A DNA stretch of 64,000 bases from Luteococcus sanguinis (GCF_039527675.1 NZ_BAAAKI010000003.1:62001-126000), one strand, 5' to 3'. Positions 15,617-24,206 are shown, counted from the first letter of the stretch. Notes: generated from the sequence alone by a model not told the origin. Numbers and translations are program-made.

Positions 15617-15622
15617 TAGACT
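15617..15622 (+). promoter_or_regulatory. -10 element of obgE-proB
   Basis: TAGACT, 18 bases after the terminator T run and 55 bases before the obgE ATG. The transcript would have a leader. Confidence 0.4.
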
Positions 15623-15677
15623 CCGGGGGTCCCGGGTGTCGCGACCGACGCCCGGCCTCCAGCAGAAAGCAAGACCC

Positions 15678-17282
15678 ATGGCCATTCCCTCCTTCGTCGA
15701 CCGTGTGACGCTGAACGTCGCTGCCGGAAACGGCGGTCATGGCTGCGCATCCGTGCACCGCGAGAAGTTCAAGCCACTGGGTGGCCCCGACGGTGGCAAT
15801 GGTGGTGACGGCGGCTCGGTCGTGCTGCGCATCGACCCGCAGGTCACCACGCTGGTCGACTACCACCGCATCAGCACCCGCAAGGCCCCAAATGGCCAGC
15901 CGGGCATGGGCGACCACCGCAACGGTTCCCGGGGCGAGGACACAGTCCTCCCAGTCCCCGAGGGGACGATCGTCGTCGACGCCGACACCGGTGAGCAGCT
16001 GGCCGACCTGACCGGTGACATCGAGGAGGTCGTCGTCGCGCAGGGTGGAAGGGGCGGCCTGGGCAACTCCGCCCTCGCGTCCTCATCCCGCAAGGCTCCG
16101 GGATTCGCGCTGCTGGGCGAGGAAGGCGAGAGCCGACGCATCCAGCTGGAGCTGAAGGTCGTCGCCGACGTCGGCCTGGTGGGTTTCCCCTCGGCCGGCA
16201 AGTCGTCGCTGATCGCCGCTATCAGCCGTGCCCGTCCGAAGATCGCCGACTACCCCTTCACCACGCTGGTCCCGAACCTGGGGGTCGTGGTGGCCGGCGA
16301 GACCACGTACACCGTCGCCGACGTTCCGGGCCTGATCGAGGGCGCAAGCCAGGGCCGTGGGCTCGGTTTCGACTTCCTGCGCCACATCGAGCGCTGTCAG
16401 GCGATCGTCCACGTCGTCGACTGCGCCACCTATGAGCCCGGACGTGACCCGCTGACCGACCTCGACGTCATCGAGCGCGAGCTGACCGAGCACGGTGGCC
16501 TGGCGGACCGGCCGCGACTGGTGGCGCTCAACAAGGTCGACATCCCCGACGCGCACGAACTGGCCGACATGGTCAAGGCCGACGTGGAGGCCCGCGGCCT
16601 GAAGACCTTCGTCATCTCCACCAAGTCGGGGGAGGGCCTGCAGGAGCTCACCTTCGCCATGGCCGAACTGGTCGCCGCGCGCCGGGCCACCCTGCCGGCC
16701 CCCGCACCCAGGCGCATCGTCATCAGCCCCAAGCCGGTCGCGGACAAGACCCCCTTCACCATCCGCCGGATGGGTGACGGCGACGGCGGCTTCGTGTGGC
16801 GCGTCGAGGGCGAGAAGACCGCCCGCTGGGTGCGCCAGACCGACTTCAACAATGCCGAGGCCGTCGGCTACCTTGCCGACCGGCTGAACCGGCTTGGCGT
16901 CGAGGAGAAGCTGCTCGAGCTTGGCGCGGTCACCGGGGACGCGGTCGCCATCGGAGGTGGCGACGACCCGGTCGTGTTCGACTTCGCCCCGCAGGTGGAG
17001 ATCGGCGCCGAGATCCTGGCCCGCCGCGGTGAGGATTCCCGCCTGGAGCACGAGCGTCCGTCCGCGGCGCGTCGCCGTCAGGAGGACGCCGACTACCAGG
17101 AACGCCGCGGCGGGATGCACCGCGACGCCTGGCGCGTCGTCAACGCGGCCATGGGTGCCTGGGAGGACGACGAGGACGACGACGTCGCGCCGGTGCAGGC
17201 CGTCCGTGCCGACTTCGACGAGGTCTTCGACGAGGAGGCACCGACGGCTCCTGCGCATGAGCGCGAGCCGGGGCTGGAATGA
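15678..17282 (+). CDS. obgE: GTPase Obg/CgtA
   Basis: Essential GTPase in late 50S subunit assembly and stress signalling, 534 residues. Residues 1-158 form the glycine-rich Obg fold (NGGHGCASVHREKFKPLGGP). The G domain has the P-loop GFPSAGKSS at about 169-177, DVPGLIEGA as G3, and NKVDIPDAH as G4. An OCT domain follows (about 350-430), then an acidic tail of some 100 residues ending DEEAPTAPAHEREPGLE, typical of actinobacterial Obg. The ATG at 15678 matches the conserved MAIPSFVDRVTL start; an upstream ATG adds 14 non-conserved residues. Its stop overlaps proB. Confidence 0.96.
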   Translation: MAIPSFVDRVTLNVAAGNGGHGCASVHREKFKPLGGPDGGNGGDGGSVVLRIDPQVTTLVDYHRISTRKAPNGQPGMGDHRNGSRGEDTVLPVPEGTIVVDADTGEQLADLTGDIEEVVVAQGGRGGLGNSALASSSRKAPGFALLGEEGESRRIQLELKVVADVGLVGFPSAGKSSLIAAISRARPKIADYPFTTLVPNLGVVVAGETTYTVADVPGLIEGASQGRGLGFDFLRHIERCQAIVHVVDCATYEPGRDPLTDLDVIERELTEHGGLADRPRLVALNKVDIPDAHELADMVKADVEARGLKTFVISTKSGEGLQELTFAMAELVAARRATLPAPAPRRIVISPKPVADKTPFTIRRMGDGDGGFVWRVEGEKTARWVRQTDFNNAEAVGYLADRLNRLGVEEKLLELGAVTGDAVAIGGGDDPVVFDFAPQVEIGAEILARRGEDSRLEHERPSAARRRQEDADYQERRGGMHRDAWRVVNAAMGAWEDDEDDDVAPVQAVRADFDEVFDEEAPTAPAHEREPGLE

Positions 17283-18430
17283 GTCGCGAGGCCATCCGCC
17301 ACGCCGAGCGGATCGTGGTCAAGGTCGGTTCGTCGTCCCTGACCACGGCCGAGGGCGGGATCGACCCCGCCCGGGTGCAGCGGCTGGTGGACGCGGTGGC
17401 GGACGTGCGGGCGCGTGGCTGTCAGGTGGTGCTGATCAGTTCGGGCGCCATCGCGGCCGGTCTGGCCCCGCTGGGCTTCACGAAGCGTCCGCGTGACCTG
17501 GCCAGCCAACAGGCGGCGGCCTCGGTGGGTCAGGGCCTGCTGATCAACGAGTACACCCAGCGCTTCGGCCAGCACGGCTTCCGGGTCGGGCAGGTGCTGC
17601 TCACCGTGGACGACCTGACCCGGCAGGCTTCATACCGGAATGCGCTGCGCACCTTCGCCCGGTTGCTGAAGCTGCAAGCGATCCCGATCGTCAACGAGAA
17701 CGACACCGTCGCGACCCATGAGATCCGCTTTGGTGACAACGACCGGTTGGCGGCCCTGGTGGCCCAGCAGATCCGCGCCGATGCGTTGGTGCTGCTCAGC
17801 GACGTGGACGCCCTTTACAGCGCCCACCCCAGCGAACCCGGCGCCGAGCGGATCGGCGTCGTGGCCGACATCAACGCCCTCGAGGTCGACACCCATCGCG
17901 CCGGCACCGGCATCGGGACAGGGGGCATGACCACCAAGCTCCAGGCCGCTCGGATCGCCACCAGCGCAGGGATCCCGGTGGTGTTGGCTGCCGCCTCCGA
18001 GGCCAGGGCAGCGGTGCAGGGCCAAGACGTCGGCACCTGGTTCGAGGCCACTGGCAAGCGCCGTCCCCGCCGGTTGTTGTGGCTGGCGCACGCCAGCCAC
18101 TCCCGCGGACGCCTGGTGCTGGATGCCGGTGCCGTCCGGGCCGTCACCGAGCGCAAGGCCTCCCTGCTGGCCGCTGGCGTCACCAGCATCGACGGTGACT
18201 TCGTGGCGGGGGACCCGGTCGACCTGGTAACCGCTGAGGGCAGGGTGATCGCCCGTGGGCTGGTGGGCTTCTCGTCCGAGGAGCTCCCCGCCATGCTCGG
18301 GCGCAACTCCCACGATCTCGCCGAGTCACTCGGTGTGCAGTACGAACGCGAGGTGGTGCATCGCGACGTGCTGGTGCTCCTCACCCGCCCCCGTCGCCCC
18401 CGCGTGGCCTCCGTCGGCCAGAAGGACTGA
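17279..18430 (+). CDS. proB: Glutamate 5-kinase
   Basis: First enzyme of proline synthesis: phosphorylates L-glutamate with ATP to gamma-glutamyl phosphate, which ProA reduces. It has 383 residues, with an amino-acid kinase domain (VVKVGSSSLTT near the N-terminus; ISSGAIAAGL; VNENDTV; GTGGMTTKLQAA) and a C-terminal PUA domain from about residue 275. Usually feedback-inhibited by proline. The ATG overlaps the obgE stop (ATGA). proA is 3 kb downstream instead of adjacent, the gap being filled by a remnant, ldh and bluB-cobT on the other strand. Confidence 0.96.
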   Translation: MSREAIRHAERIVVKVGSSSLTTAEGGIDPARVQRLVDAVADVRARGCQVVLISSGAIAAGLAPLGFTKRPRDLASQQAAASVGQGLLINEYTQRFGQHGFRVGQVLLTVDDLTRQASYRNALRTFARLLKLQAIPIVNENDTVATHEIRFGDNDRLAALVAQQIRADALVLLSDVDALYSAHPSEPGAERIGVVADINALEVDTHRAGTGIGTGGMTTKLQAARIATSAGIPVVLAAASEARAAVQGQDVGTWFEATGKRRPRRLLWLAHASHSRGRLVLDAGAVRAVTERKASLLAAGVTSIDGDFVAGDPVDLVTAEGRVIARGLVGFSSEELPAMLGRNSHDLAESLGVQYEREVVHRDVLVLLTRPRRPRVASVGQKD

Positions 18431-18439
18431 CCCGCCGCG

Positions 18440-18617
18440 CTGGCCCTGTTCGGCTGGATCTGCGCCGTCGGCGACTTCGCCAGCGTCCTGCCGCAGGTCA
18501 TCAGTGTTGTTCTCCGCCGGCTCGCTGGGCGTGTCGTGCCTGGTAGCGGTGGCGCTCGCCCTACTGCGACGCACGGGCGCGCGCGGCCGTCGGCCCGCTG
18601 ACGTTTCGGCTCAGTAG
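18440..18617 (+). pseudogene. Possible remnant of a small membrane protein
   Basis: Two hydrophobic stretches in two different plus frames read as one two-helix membrane protein if joined by a frameshift near 18500: ALFGWICAVGDFASVLPQVI, then VLFSAGSLGVSCLVAVALAL ending at the TAG at 18617. There is no clear start codon for the first half, which directly follows proB. The second half alone could start at a GTG near 18504. This is a pattern-based guess, not a family match. The end overlaps the 3' end of ldh. Confidence 0.28.
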
Positions 18618-19567
18618 CCCAGGGTCGACAGGGTGCCGCGCAGCTGGTCGGCCGACGACAGCAGGGACGACACCTCGGAGGCGTCCATCGGAACCTCCAG
18701 CACCCGCTCGATGCCCGCGGAGCTGACCAGGGTGGGCAGGCTGAGCGCGACGTCGTGCAGGCCGTAGTAGCCGTCCACCACGCTCGACAACGGCAGCACG
18801 GTGCGGGTGGGGGAGAGCAGTGCCTCCACGAGACGTGCGCCAGCCAGGCCGATCGCGTAGTTGGTGGCGCCCTTGCCCTCGATCACCTCGTAGGCGGCGT
18901 GGGCCGCCTCGTGGGCGAGGTCGGCGAGCACCTGGTCGCTGAAGGGACGTCGTCCGGCGTAGACCCAGTCACGGATCGGGACCGACGAGATGTGCGCGCT
19001 CGACCAGACCGGGAACTCGGAGTCACCGTGCTCGCCGACGATCGTCGCGTGGACGTTCGACTGCGAGACCTTGACCTTGTTGGCGATCAGCCAGCGAAGG
19101 CGTGAGGTGTCCAGCATGGTGCCGGTGGAAAAGACCTGCGCGGTGGGCAGCCCGGAGACCTTCTGGGCAACCACGGTGAGCACGTCACAGGGGTTGGTGA
19201 CGAGCACGTAGAGGGCATTGGGTGCCTGTTCGACGAGCTGCGGCATCAACTTCTCGAGGATCTTCGTGTTGGTCGCGGCGAGGTCGAGGCGGGTCTGGCC
19301 CGGCTGCTGGCGGGCGCCAGCGGTGATGACCACCACCGAGGAGTCCTTGACGACGGAGATGTCGTCGCCCCCCATGACGACGGAATGGGTGAACTGGGTA
19401 CCGTGGGAGAGGTCCTTGACCTCGGCCTGCACCTTCTGGGATGCGATGTCGTAGATGCTGATCACGTTGGCTGAGCCGCGGATCAAGCAGGCGTAGGCAA
19501 GCGAGGTGCCCACGGCCCCCGCGCCGATGATGGAGACCTTCGAGGAGTGACGGTGTGATCTGGCCAT
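18611..19567 (-). CDS. ldh: L-lactate dehydrogenase
   Basis: NAD-dependent interconversion of pyruvate and L-lactate in the cytoplasm, 318 residues. The nucleotide-binding motif is IGAGAVGTSLAYA (about 13-25). GARQQPGQTRLDL holds the substrate-specificity Gln expected for LDH rather than malate dehydrogenase, plus catalytic Arg residues. The proton-relay His is in GEHGDSE, and NPCDVLT is conserved. The start follows TACTGT by 7 bases, so it can be transcribed on its own, although the bluB-cobT gene ends only 41 bases upstream on the same strand. In a propionic-acid-type metabolism it would link lactate and pyruvate. Confidence 0.95.
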   Translation of the reverse strand: MARSHRHSSKVSIIGAGAVGTSLAYACLIRGSANVISIYDIASQKVQAEVKDLSHGTQFTHSVVMGGDDISVVKDSSVVVITAGARQQPGQTRLDLAATNTKILEKLMPQLVEQAPNALYVLVTNPCDVLTVVAQKVSGLPTAQVFSTGTMLDTSRLRWLIANKVKVSQSNVHATIVGEHGDSEFPVWSSAHISSVPIRDWVYAGRRPFSDQVLADLAHEAAHAAYEVIEGKGATNYAIGLAGARLVEALLSPTRTVLPLSSVVDGYYGLHDVALSLPTLVSSAGIERVLEVPMDASEVSSLLSSADQLRGTLSTLGY

Positions 19568-19574
19568 GCCCTCA

Positions 19575-19580
19575 ACAGTA
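19575..19580 (-). promoter_or_regulatory. -10 element of ldh
   Basis: TACTGT on the minus strand, 7 bases before the ATG at 19567. Leaderless geometry. Confidence 0.4.
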
Positions 19581-19608
19581 GTTCCTGGGCGCAGGCGGTG
19601 CGGCAGGG

Positions 19609-21366
19609 TCAACAGGTGCGTGCGGTCAGTGCCCTCATCCGTTCCCCCTGGAGCAACATGGACGCTGCCAGGCAGGCGCCCACACCCTCTCCGCAGCGCA
19701 GCCGCAGGTGGAGCAGGGGCTCGAGCCCGAGCGCCTGGAGCACCTGCTGGTGACCCATCTCCCGGCTGGCCTGTCCGGCCACGAGGTAACCCTGCACCGA
19801 AGGTTGCAGGCGGCACGCCAGCAAGGCGGGAACGGAGGCCGCCAAGCCGTCCAGGACGATCGCCGCACCTGCCTGCGCGGCACCCAGCACGACTCCGGTG
19901 AGCACGGCGAACTCCCCACCGCCCAAGGCAGCCAGCAGGCTGATGGGCTCGGCGGCGTCAGGGAGCACCCGCCAGCGATCAACTGCGGCCTGTACCACCT
20001 CGACCTTGCGCGCGACCATGTCGGAGTCGGACCCGGCTCCCTGCCCGACGACCTCCTGCGCACCGAACCCCAGCAGGGCGGACGCGAGCGCCGCCGCCAC
20101 GGTGGTGTTCCCGATCCCCACCTCTCCCAACACCACCAGGCCGGCCGAAGCAACCTCAGTGCCGATCTGGATGCCCTGCTGGAGAAGTGATTGCGCGTCT
20201 TCGTGCATCAAGCCGTCAGACGAGACGAGATCACCCCGTGGGCCGCTGGGACGAGCCTGGCGTGCGCCCTCGACGGGGCGCGCAACGCCAGCGTCCACCA
20301 CGATGCTCGACAGGCCAGCGCCCTGCGCCGTCACCACACCCATTCCGCTGCCGGCGACGCTGGCGGCCAGCACGTCATGGGTGACCGACGGCGCGAAGGC
20401 ACTGATGCCATGGGCGACGACGGGATGGTCGGCGCCGACCAGCACCAAGGTGCCGCCGCTCACCCGTCCGCCGTGGATGGCCTCAACCCGGTTCAACGCC
20501 CGGTCGAGCACTCCCAGGGAACCGGTAGGGCTGAGCAGCTGGTCGGCCTGGTCGGTCGCCGCCACCACCCGGGGTGGCGCCGGGGCGACGACGTCTGGTT
20601 GCTCTCGCGACAGCGCATTCGGCGGGCTGGTGGGTTCATCGGATGGCCACCTGTCGTGCAGGATCAGGTCGTCCAGCGGGAGCTTCTTCGACCAGGCCAG
20701 CCGTTCCAGCCCGGGGGAGGGAGGGAGTTCGTCGGGCCACCCGATGCACAACCATCCCAGGGTCTCAACGCCCTCGGGCAGGCCGAGCAACCCGGCCAGT
20801 TCGTCCGGTTCGAAGAGCGTCACCCAGCCCATGCCCAGGCCTTCGGCGCGGGCAGTCAGCCACATGTTCTCGATGGCCGCCGCGCAACTCCACAGGTCCG
20901 CATCGACGAAGGTGGCCCGACCCAGCACTCCGGTGGCCGGGGTGCGACGATCGCAGGCGACGACCAGGCCCACAGGTGCCTCGCGCAATCCCTCGAGCTT
21001 GAGGTCCAAGAGGTGCTGGCCGCGCTCGGAGGTCATCATGGCCGCCTGCCGAAGGCGTTGCCGGTCGGCCATCGCCGCGGCCGCGTCCCGCAGCGCGGGG
21101 TCCCTGACCACCAGGAAGCGCCAGGGCTGGGAGTGCCCGACGCTGGGCCCGGCGTGCCCGGCCTCGATCACCTGCCGCAGCACCCCCTCGGGCACCGGGT
21201 CGGGCCGGAACCGGCGGATGTCGCGCCGCGCCTCGATCACCCGGCGCAGGGCGGCGCGGGTCGTCTGGTCCATCTGCCAGCCACGCGGGTCCTCGCTGCG
21301 CTGCCGGGCGCTGCTGGCGTCACCGATCATGGGAGTGGGTCGGGGCCAGACGGGCGCGGATTCCAT
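19609..21366 (-). CDS. BluB-CobT fusion: DMB synthase / nicotinate-nucleotide-DMB phosphoribosyltransferase
   Basis: Two enzymes of cobalamin lower-ligand synthesis in one chain of about 585 residues. The N-terminal half is BluB, a nitroreductase-fold oxygenase that fragments FMNH2 to 5,6-dimethylbenzimidazole (ARRDIRRFRPDP, GPSVGHSQPWRFLVVRD, GLGMGWVTLFEPDEL). From about residue 260 it is CobT, which attaches DMB to a ribose phosphate: SPTGSLGVLDRAL, DHPVVAHGIS, GEVGIGNTT, and the C-terminal GEGVGACLA with the catalytic Glu. Such fusions are known in Propionibacterium freudenreichii, where they secure the vitamin-active form of B12. The start is uncertain: ATGs at 21366, 21330 and 21273 are all possible. 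Divergent from proA with under 90 bases between. Confidence 0.93.
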   Translation of the reverse strand: MESAPVWPRPTPMIGDASSARQRSEDPRGWQMDQTTRAALRRVIEARRDIRRFRPDPVPEGVLRQVIEAGHAGPSVGHSQPWRFLVVRDPALRDAAAAMADRQRLRQAAMMTSERGQHLLDLKLEGLREAPVGLVVACDRRTPATGVLGRATFVDADLWSCAAAIENMWLTARAEGLGMGWVTLFEPDELAGLLGLPEGVETLGWLCIGWPDELPPSPGLERLAWSKKLPLDDLILHDRWPSDEPTSPPNALSREQPDVVAPAPPRVVAATDQADQLLSPTGSLGVLDRALNRVEAIHGGRVSGGTLVLVGADHPVVAHGISAFAPSVTHDVLAASVAGSGMGVVTAQGAGLSSIVVDAGVARPVEGARQARPSGPRGDLVSSDGLMHEDAQSLLQQGIQIGTEVASAGLVVLGEVGIGNTTVAAALASALLGFGAQEVVGQGAGSDSDMVARKVEVVQAAVDRWRVLPDAAEPISLLAALGGGEFAVLTGVVLGAAQAGAAIVLDGLAASVPALLACRLQPSVQGYLVAGQASREMGHQQVLQALGLEPLLHLRLRCGEGVGACLAASMLLQGERMRALTARTC

Positions 21367-21436
21367 GCCTGGCAGCCTATGGCCTGGCGGCCGGGCTGAA
21401 CCGTGAACGCAGTGCCGCGCAGGCCCCTCGTCCACC

Positions 21437-21442
21437 TACTCT
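21437..21442 (+). promoter_or_regulatory. -10 element of proA
   Basis: TACTCT, 7 bases before the proA ATG. It is followed by TGGGCGC, as in holA and folC. Confidence 0.45.
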
Positions 21443-21449
21443 TGGGCGC

Positions 21450-22694
21450 ATGTCGACCTTCACCGACCAGGCCCACCTGGCCAGCACCGCTGCCCGCCAG
21501 CTCGTCACCTTGAACCGTGGCCGCAAGGATGCCGCCCTGCACGCGATGGCCGATGCCCTGTCTGCTGCCACCTCCGACGTCCTGGCGGCCAATGCGGTGG
21601 ACGTCGCCACCGCGACCGCGGCAGGGACGGAGGCCTCGCTGGTCGACCGCCTGCGGCTGGACGAGTCCCGGGTGGCAGGCATGGTCGCCGGGCTGCGGGA
21701 GCTGGCCGCGCTGCCCGACCCGGTCGGCGACATCGTGCGCGGTTTCACCACCCCCGCAGGCGTGCGGATCAGCCAGGTTCGGGTGCCCTTCGGCGTGATC
21801 GGGATCATCTACGAAGCCCGCCCCAATGTCACCGCCGACGCCGCAGGCATCTGTCTCAAGTCCGGCAATGCGGCGCTGCTTCGCGGCTCGTCGTCCGCAC
21901 TGAACTCGAACCGGGCCACCATCGCCGCGCTGCGCGCCGGGCTCGAATCGGTCGGCGTCGACGCCAACGCGGTCTGCCTGGTTGAGGGCGGTCGCGAGGT
22001 CACCACCGAGATGATGACCGCCCGCGGACTGGTTGACCTGCTCGTCCCCCGCGGAGGCGCCGGGCTGATCAACCATGTCGTCCAGAACTCCACCGTGCCG
22101 GTGATCGAGACCGGCACCGGAAACTGCCACCTCTTCGTCGAGAGGTCCGCCGATCAGCAGATGGCGATCGAGATCATGCTGAACGCCAAGACGCAACGCC
22201 CGAGCGTGTGCAATGCACTCGAAACCCTGCTGGTCGACCAGGAGATCGCGGACGAGTTCGTCCCCAAGGCACTGGACGCGCTGGCTGGCGCGGGGGTGAC
22301 CGTGCACGGCGATGAGGCTGTGTGCGCTTTCTCCGAGGCCGTCATCCCCGCGACCGAGACCGAGTACGACGCCGAATACCTCTCACTGGACCTGGCCGTG
22401 CGCGTCGTCGACGACATCGACCAGGCGATCGAGCACATTCGTGAGCACAGCTCCGGCCACTCGGAGACGATCATCACCAACGACACCCGCGCTGCCAACC
22501 GGTTCACGGTGGAGGTCGACGCGGCGGCGGTGCTGGTGAACGCCTCATCCCGCTTCGTCGATGGCGGTGAGTTCGGCTTCGGTGCGGAGATCGGCATCTC
22601 CACCCAGAAGCTGCATGCCCGTGGCCCGATGGCGCTGCCGGAGATGACGGCCACGAAGTACGTGCTCATCGGTGAGGGACAGACGCGCGCCTGA
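21450..22694 (+). CDS. proA: Glutamate-5-semialdehyde dehydrogenase (gamma-glutamyl phosphate reductase)
   Basis: Second step of proline synthesis: NADPH-dependent reduction of gamma-glutamyl phosphate to glutamate semialdehyde. It has 414 residues of the aldehyde dehydrogenase superfamily. VPFGVIGIIYEARPNVTADA and LRGSSSALNSN are ProA signatures. The catalytic Cys is at about 254 in RPSVCNALETLLV. The C-terminal GEFGFGAEIGISTQKLHARGPM is intact. Starts with ATG 7 bases after a -10 hexamer, with no Shine-Dalgarno. It leads into the small membrane peptide and nadD on the same strand. Confidence 0.97.
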   Translation: MSTFTDQAHLASTAARQLVTLNRGRKDAALHAMADALSAATSDVLAANAVDVATATAAGTEASLVDRLRLDESRVAGMVAGLRELAALPDPVGDIVRGFTTPAGVRISQVRVPFGVIGIIYEARPNVTADAAGICLKSGNAALLRGSSSALNSNRATIAALRAGLESVGVDANAVCLVEGGREVTTEMMTARGLVDLLVPRGGAGLINHVVQNSTVPVIETGTGNCHLFVERSADQQMAIEIMLNAKTQRPSVCNALETLLVDQEIADEFVPKALDALAGAGVTVHGDEAVCAFSEAVIPATETEYDAEYLSLDLAVRVVDDIDQAIEHIREHSSGHSETIITNDTRAANRFTVEVDAAAVLVNASSRFVDGGEFGFGAEIGISTQKLHARGPMALPEMTATKYVLIGEGQTRA

Positions 22695-22706
22695 ACAGAA
22701 CTTCGC

Positions 22707-22712
22707 TAGGCT
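22707..22712 (+). promoter_or_regulatory. -10 element before the 40-residue gene and nadD
   Basis: TAGGCT, 6 bases before the ATG at 22719. It fits the leaderless pattern and supports the small gene as the first cistron of nadD-rsfS. Confidence 0.5.
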
Positions 22713-22718
22713 GCCGCC

Positions 22719-22841
22719 ATGTCCATGATGCTTCTCGAATCCGAGATCCCAACCTGGGTCGCCGGTCTCGTCATGCTCCTGCTGCTGCTGGGGGCGCTGT
22801 CGTTCGTCCGCCAGGTTGGCCACAACCGCCCGCACAGCTGA
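22719..22841 (+). CDS. Small single-span membrane protein, 40 residues
   Basis: Short gene encoding a peptide with an acidic N-terminus, one membrane helix (about 13-30, WVAGLVMLLLLLGALSFV) and a basic tail (RQVGHNRPHS). Evidence that it is real: a TAGGCT hexamer 6 bases upstream of its ATG, and a TGATG junction in which its stop overlaps the nadD start, so it would couple nadD translation. No family is recognised; it could be a membrane-anchored modulator or simply a translated leader cistron. Confidence 0.6.
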   Translation: MSMMLLESEIPTWVAGLVMLLLLLGALSFVRQVGHNRPHS

Positions 22842-23584
22842 TGGCAGAACCCACGGCGCTCGCGGCGGCCGCCGAGGCGGATGGTCGCCGCTGGCGCCTG
22901 GGCGTGATGGGTGGCACCTTCGACCCCATCCATCACGGCCACCTCGTGGCCGCCAGCGAGGTCGCGGCTCGCTTCGGGCTGGACGAGGTCGTCTTCGTGC
23001 CCACCGGCGTGCCGTGGCAGAAGGCCGGACGCGACGTCTCCGAGGCGGAGGACCGCTACCTGATGACGGTCGTCGCGACGGCCTCCAACCCGCGCTTCTC
23101 CGTCTCCCGCGTCGACATCGACCGTGAGGGCAACACCTACACCGTGGACACCCTCAAGGACCTGCGTCGCTTGCGTGGCGACAGCGTCGACCTCTTCTTC
23201 ATCACCGGTGCGGACGCGCTGGCGAAGATTCTCACCTGGCACGGTGCGGACGAGTTGTTCGACCTCGCGCACTTCATCGGTGTCAGTCGGCCCGGCGTCC
23301 CGCTGGGGGAAAACGACATCACCCACCTCCCGGCTGACAAGGTCACCCTGCTCGAGGTGCCGGCCATGGCCATCTCGTCCACCGCCTGCCGCGATCGCAT
23401 CCGCGAGGGCATGCCCATCTGGTACCTGGTGCCCGACGGCATCGTCCAGTACATCGCCAAGCGGGGCCTGTACGGCTCCGTCCGGGGCCGCTCCGAGCCG
23501 CTACTGGCGCACGTCGACTCCTCTGCCACGCCCGACGAACTGGCCGCCTTGGCCGCCTATCCGAACGAAGGTCCCACCACGTGA
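22841..23584 (+). CDS. nadD: Nicotinate-nucleotide adenylyltransferase
   Basis: Adenylates nicotinate mononucleotide to deamido-NAD, an essential step of NAD synthesis. It has 247 residues, slightly long because of about 18 extra N-terminal residues and a C-terminal tail. The nucleotidyltransferase motif is GGTFDPIHHGH (about 24-34), and ISSTACRDRI near 177 is the second conserved block. The start overlaps the small upstream gene (TGATG) and its stop overlaps rsfS (GTGA), so three cistrons are translationally chained. Confidence 0.96.
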   Translation: MAEPTALAAAAEADGRRWRLGVMGGTFDPIHHGHLVAASEVAARFGLDEVVFVPTGVPWQKAGRDVSEAEDRYLMTVVATASNPRFSVSRVDIDREGNTYTVDTLKDLRRLRGDSVDLFFITGADALAKILTWHGADELFDLAHFIGVSRPGVPLGENDITHLPADKVTLLEVPAMAISSTACRDRIREGMPIWYLVPDGIVQYIAKRGLYGSVRGRSEPLLAHVDSSATPDELAALAAYPNEGPTT

Positions 23585-24021
23585 GCGCCACCGAAATCGC
23601 CATCTCCACCGCTCGTCTCGCCGCGCAGGCAGCTTCCGACAAGAAGGCATCGAACCTGGTCGCCTTCGACGTCTCGCAGGCGCTCGCGATCACCGACATC
23701 TTCTTGGTCGCTTCCGCCTCCAACGAGCGTCAGGTCGGTGCCGTCGTCGACGGCGTCGAGGAGGCCTTGTTGGCCCACGGTCTCAAGCCCGTCCGCCGCG
23801 AGGGCGACCGGGAGAACCGCTGGGTGCTGCTCGACTACCTGGACGTCGTCGTGCACGTCCAGCACTCCGAGGAGCGAGAGCTCTACTCGCTCGAACGTCT
23901 CTGGAAGGACTGCCCCCAGATCGACCTCAAGGTCGTCGAACCTGAGCCTGACCAGGACGAGTCGGAGACACCTCTGCGCGAGGGTCAGGGCATGGTTCCC
24001 CCGCAGCAGCGGACCCTCTGA
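23581..24021 (+). CDS. rsfS: Ribosome silencing factor RsfS
   Basis: Binds L14 on the 50S subunit and blocks subunit joining when nutrients are low. It has 146 residues of the RsfS/DUF143 family. DVSQALAITDIFLVASASNERQ and the WVLLDYLDVVVHVQ block near residues 80-93 are characteristic. A C-terminal extension of about 30 residues is acidic and probably flexible. The GTG start overlaps the nadD stop, the usual nadD-rsfS arrangement. Confidence 0.95.
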   Translation: MSATEIAISTARLAAQAASDKKASNLVAFDVSQALAITDIFLVASASNERQVGAVVDGVEEALLAHGLKPVRREGDRENRWVLLDYLDVVVHVQHSEERELYSLERLWKDCPQIDLKVVEPEPDQDESETPLREGQGMVPPQQRTL

Positions 24022-24030
24022 GGTCTCGAT

Positions 24031-24060
24031 TTGGCACCACCCGCGAACACGGTGTAGTGT
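24031..24060 (+). promoter_or_regulatory. Promoter of tRNA-Ala
   Basis: TTGGCA (24031-24036) and TAGTGT (24055-24060) with an 18-base spacer, about 50 bases upstream of the tRNA. Confidence 0.55.
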
Positions 24061-24109
24061 TCTTCGAGTCCCAAGGGGAGAGAAGTTCTCCGCAAAGACA
24101 GTTTCACAA

Positions 24110-24182
24110 GGGGCTATGGCGCAGTTGGTAGCGCGCTTCCATGGCATGGAAGAGGCCAGGGGTTCGAATCCCCTTAGCTCCA
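24110..24182 (+). tRNA. tRNA-Ala, anticodon GGC
   Basis: Complete cloverleaf of 73 bases. The acceptor stem GGGGCTA pairs with TAGCTCC and carries the G3:U70 wobble that identifies alanine tRNAs. The anticodon arm is CTTCC-ATGGCAT-GGAAG with anticodon GGC. The T arm AGGGG-TTCGAAT-CCCCT is perfect. The CCA end is not encoded (discriminator A followed by CAC). It has its own promoter and a terminator 25 bases downstream. An accessory region begins immediately after it. Confidence 0.97.
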
Positions 24183-24206
24183 CACAAGATGGCAAAATCG
24201 AGACTG

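Noticed and set aside
21366..21450. Cobalamin riboswitch upstream of bluB-cobT
   Set aside because: The intergenic space is under 90 bases and already holds the proA promoter; no B12-box was seen.
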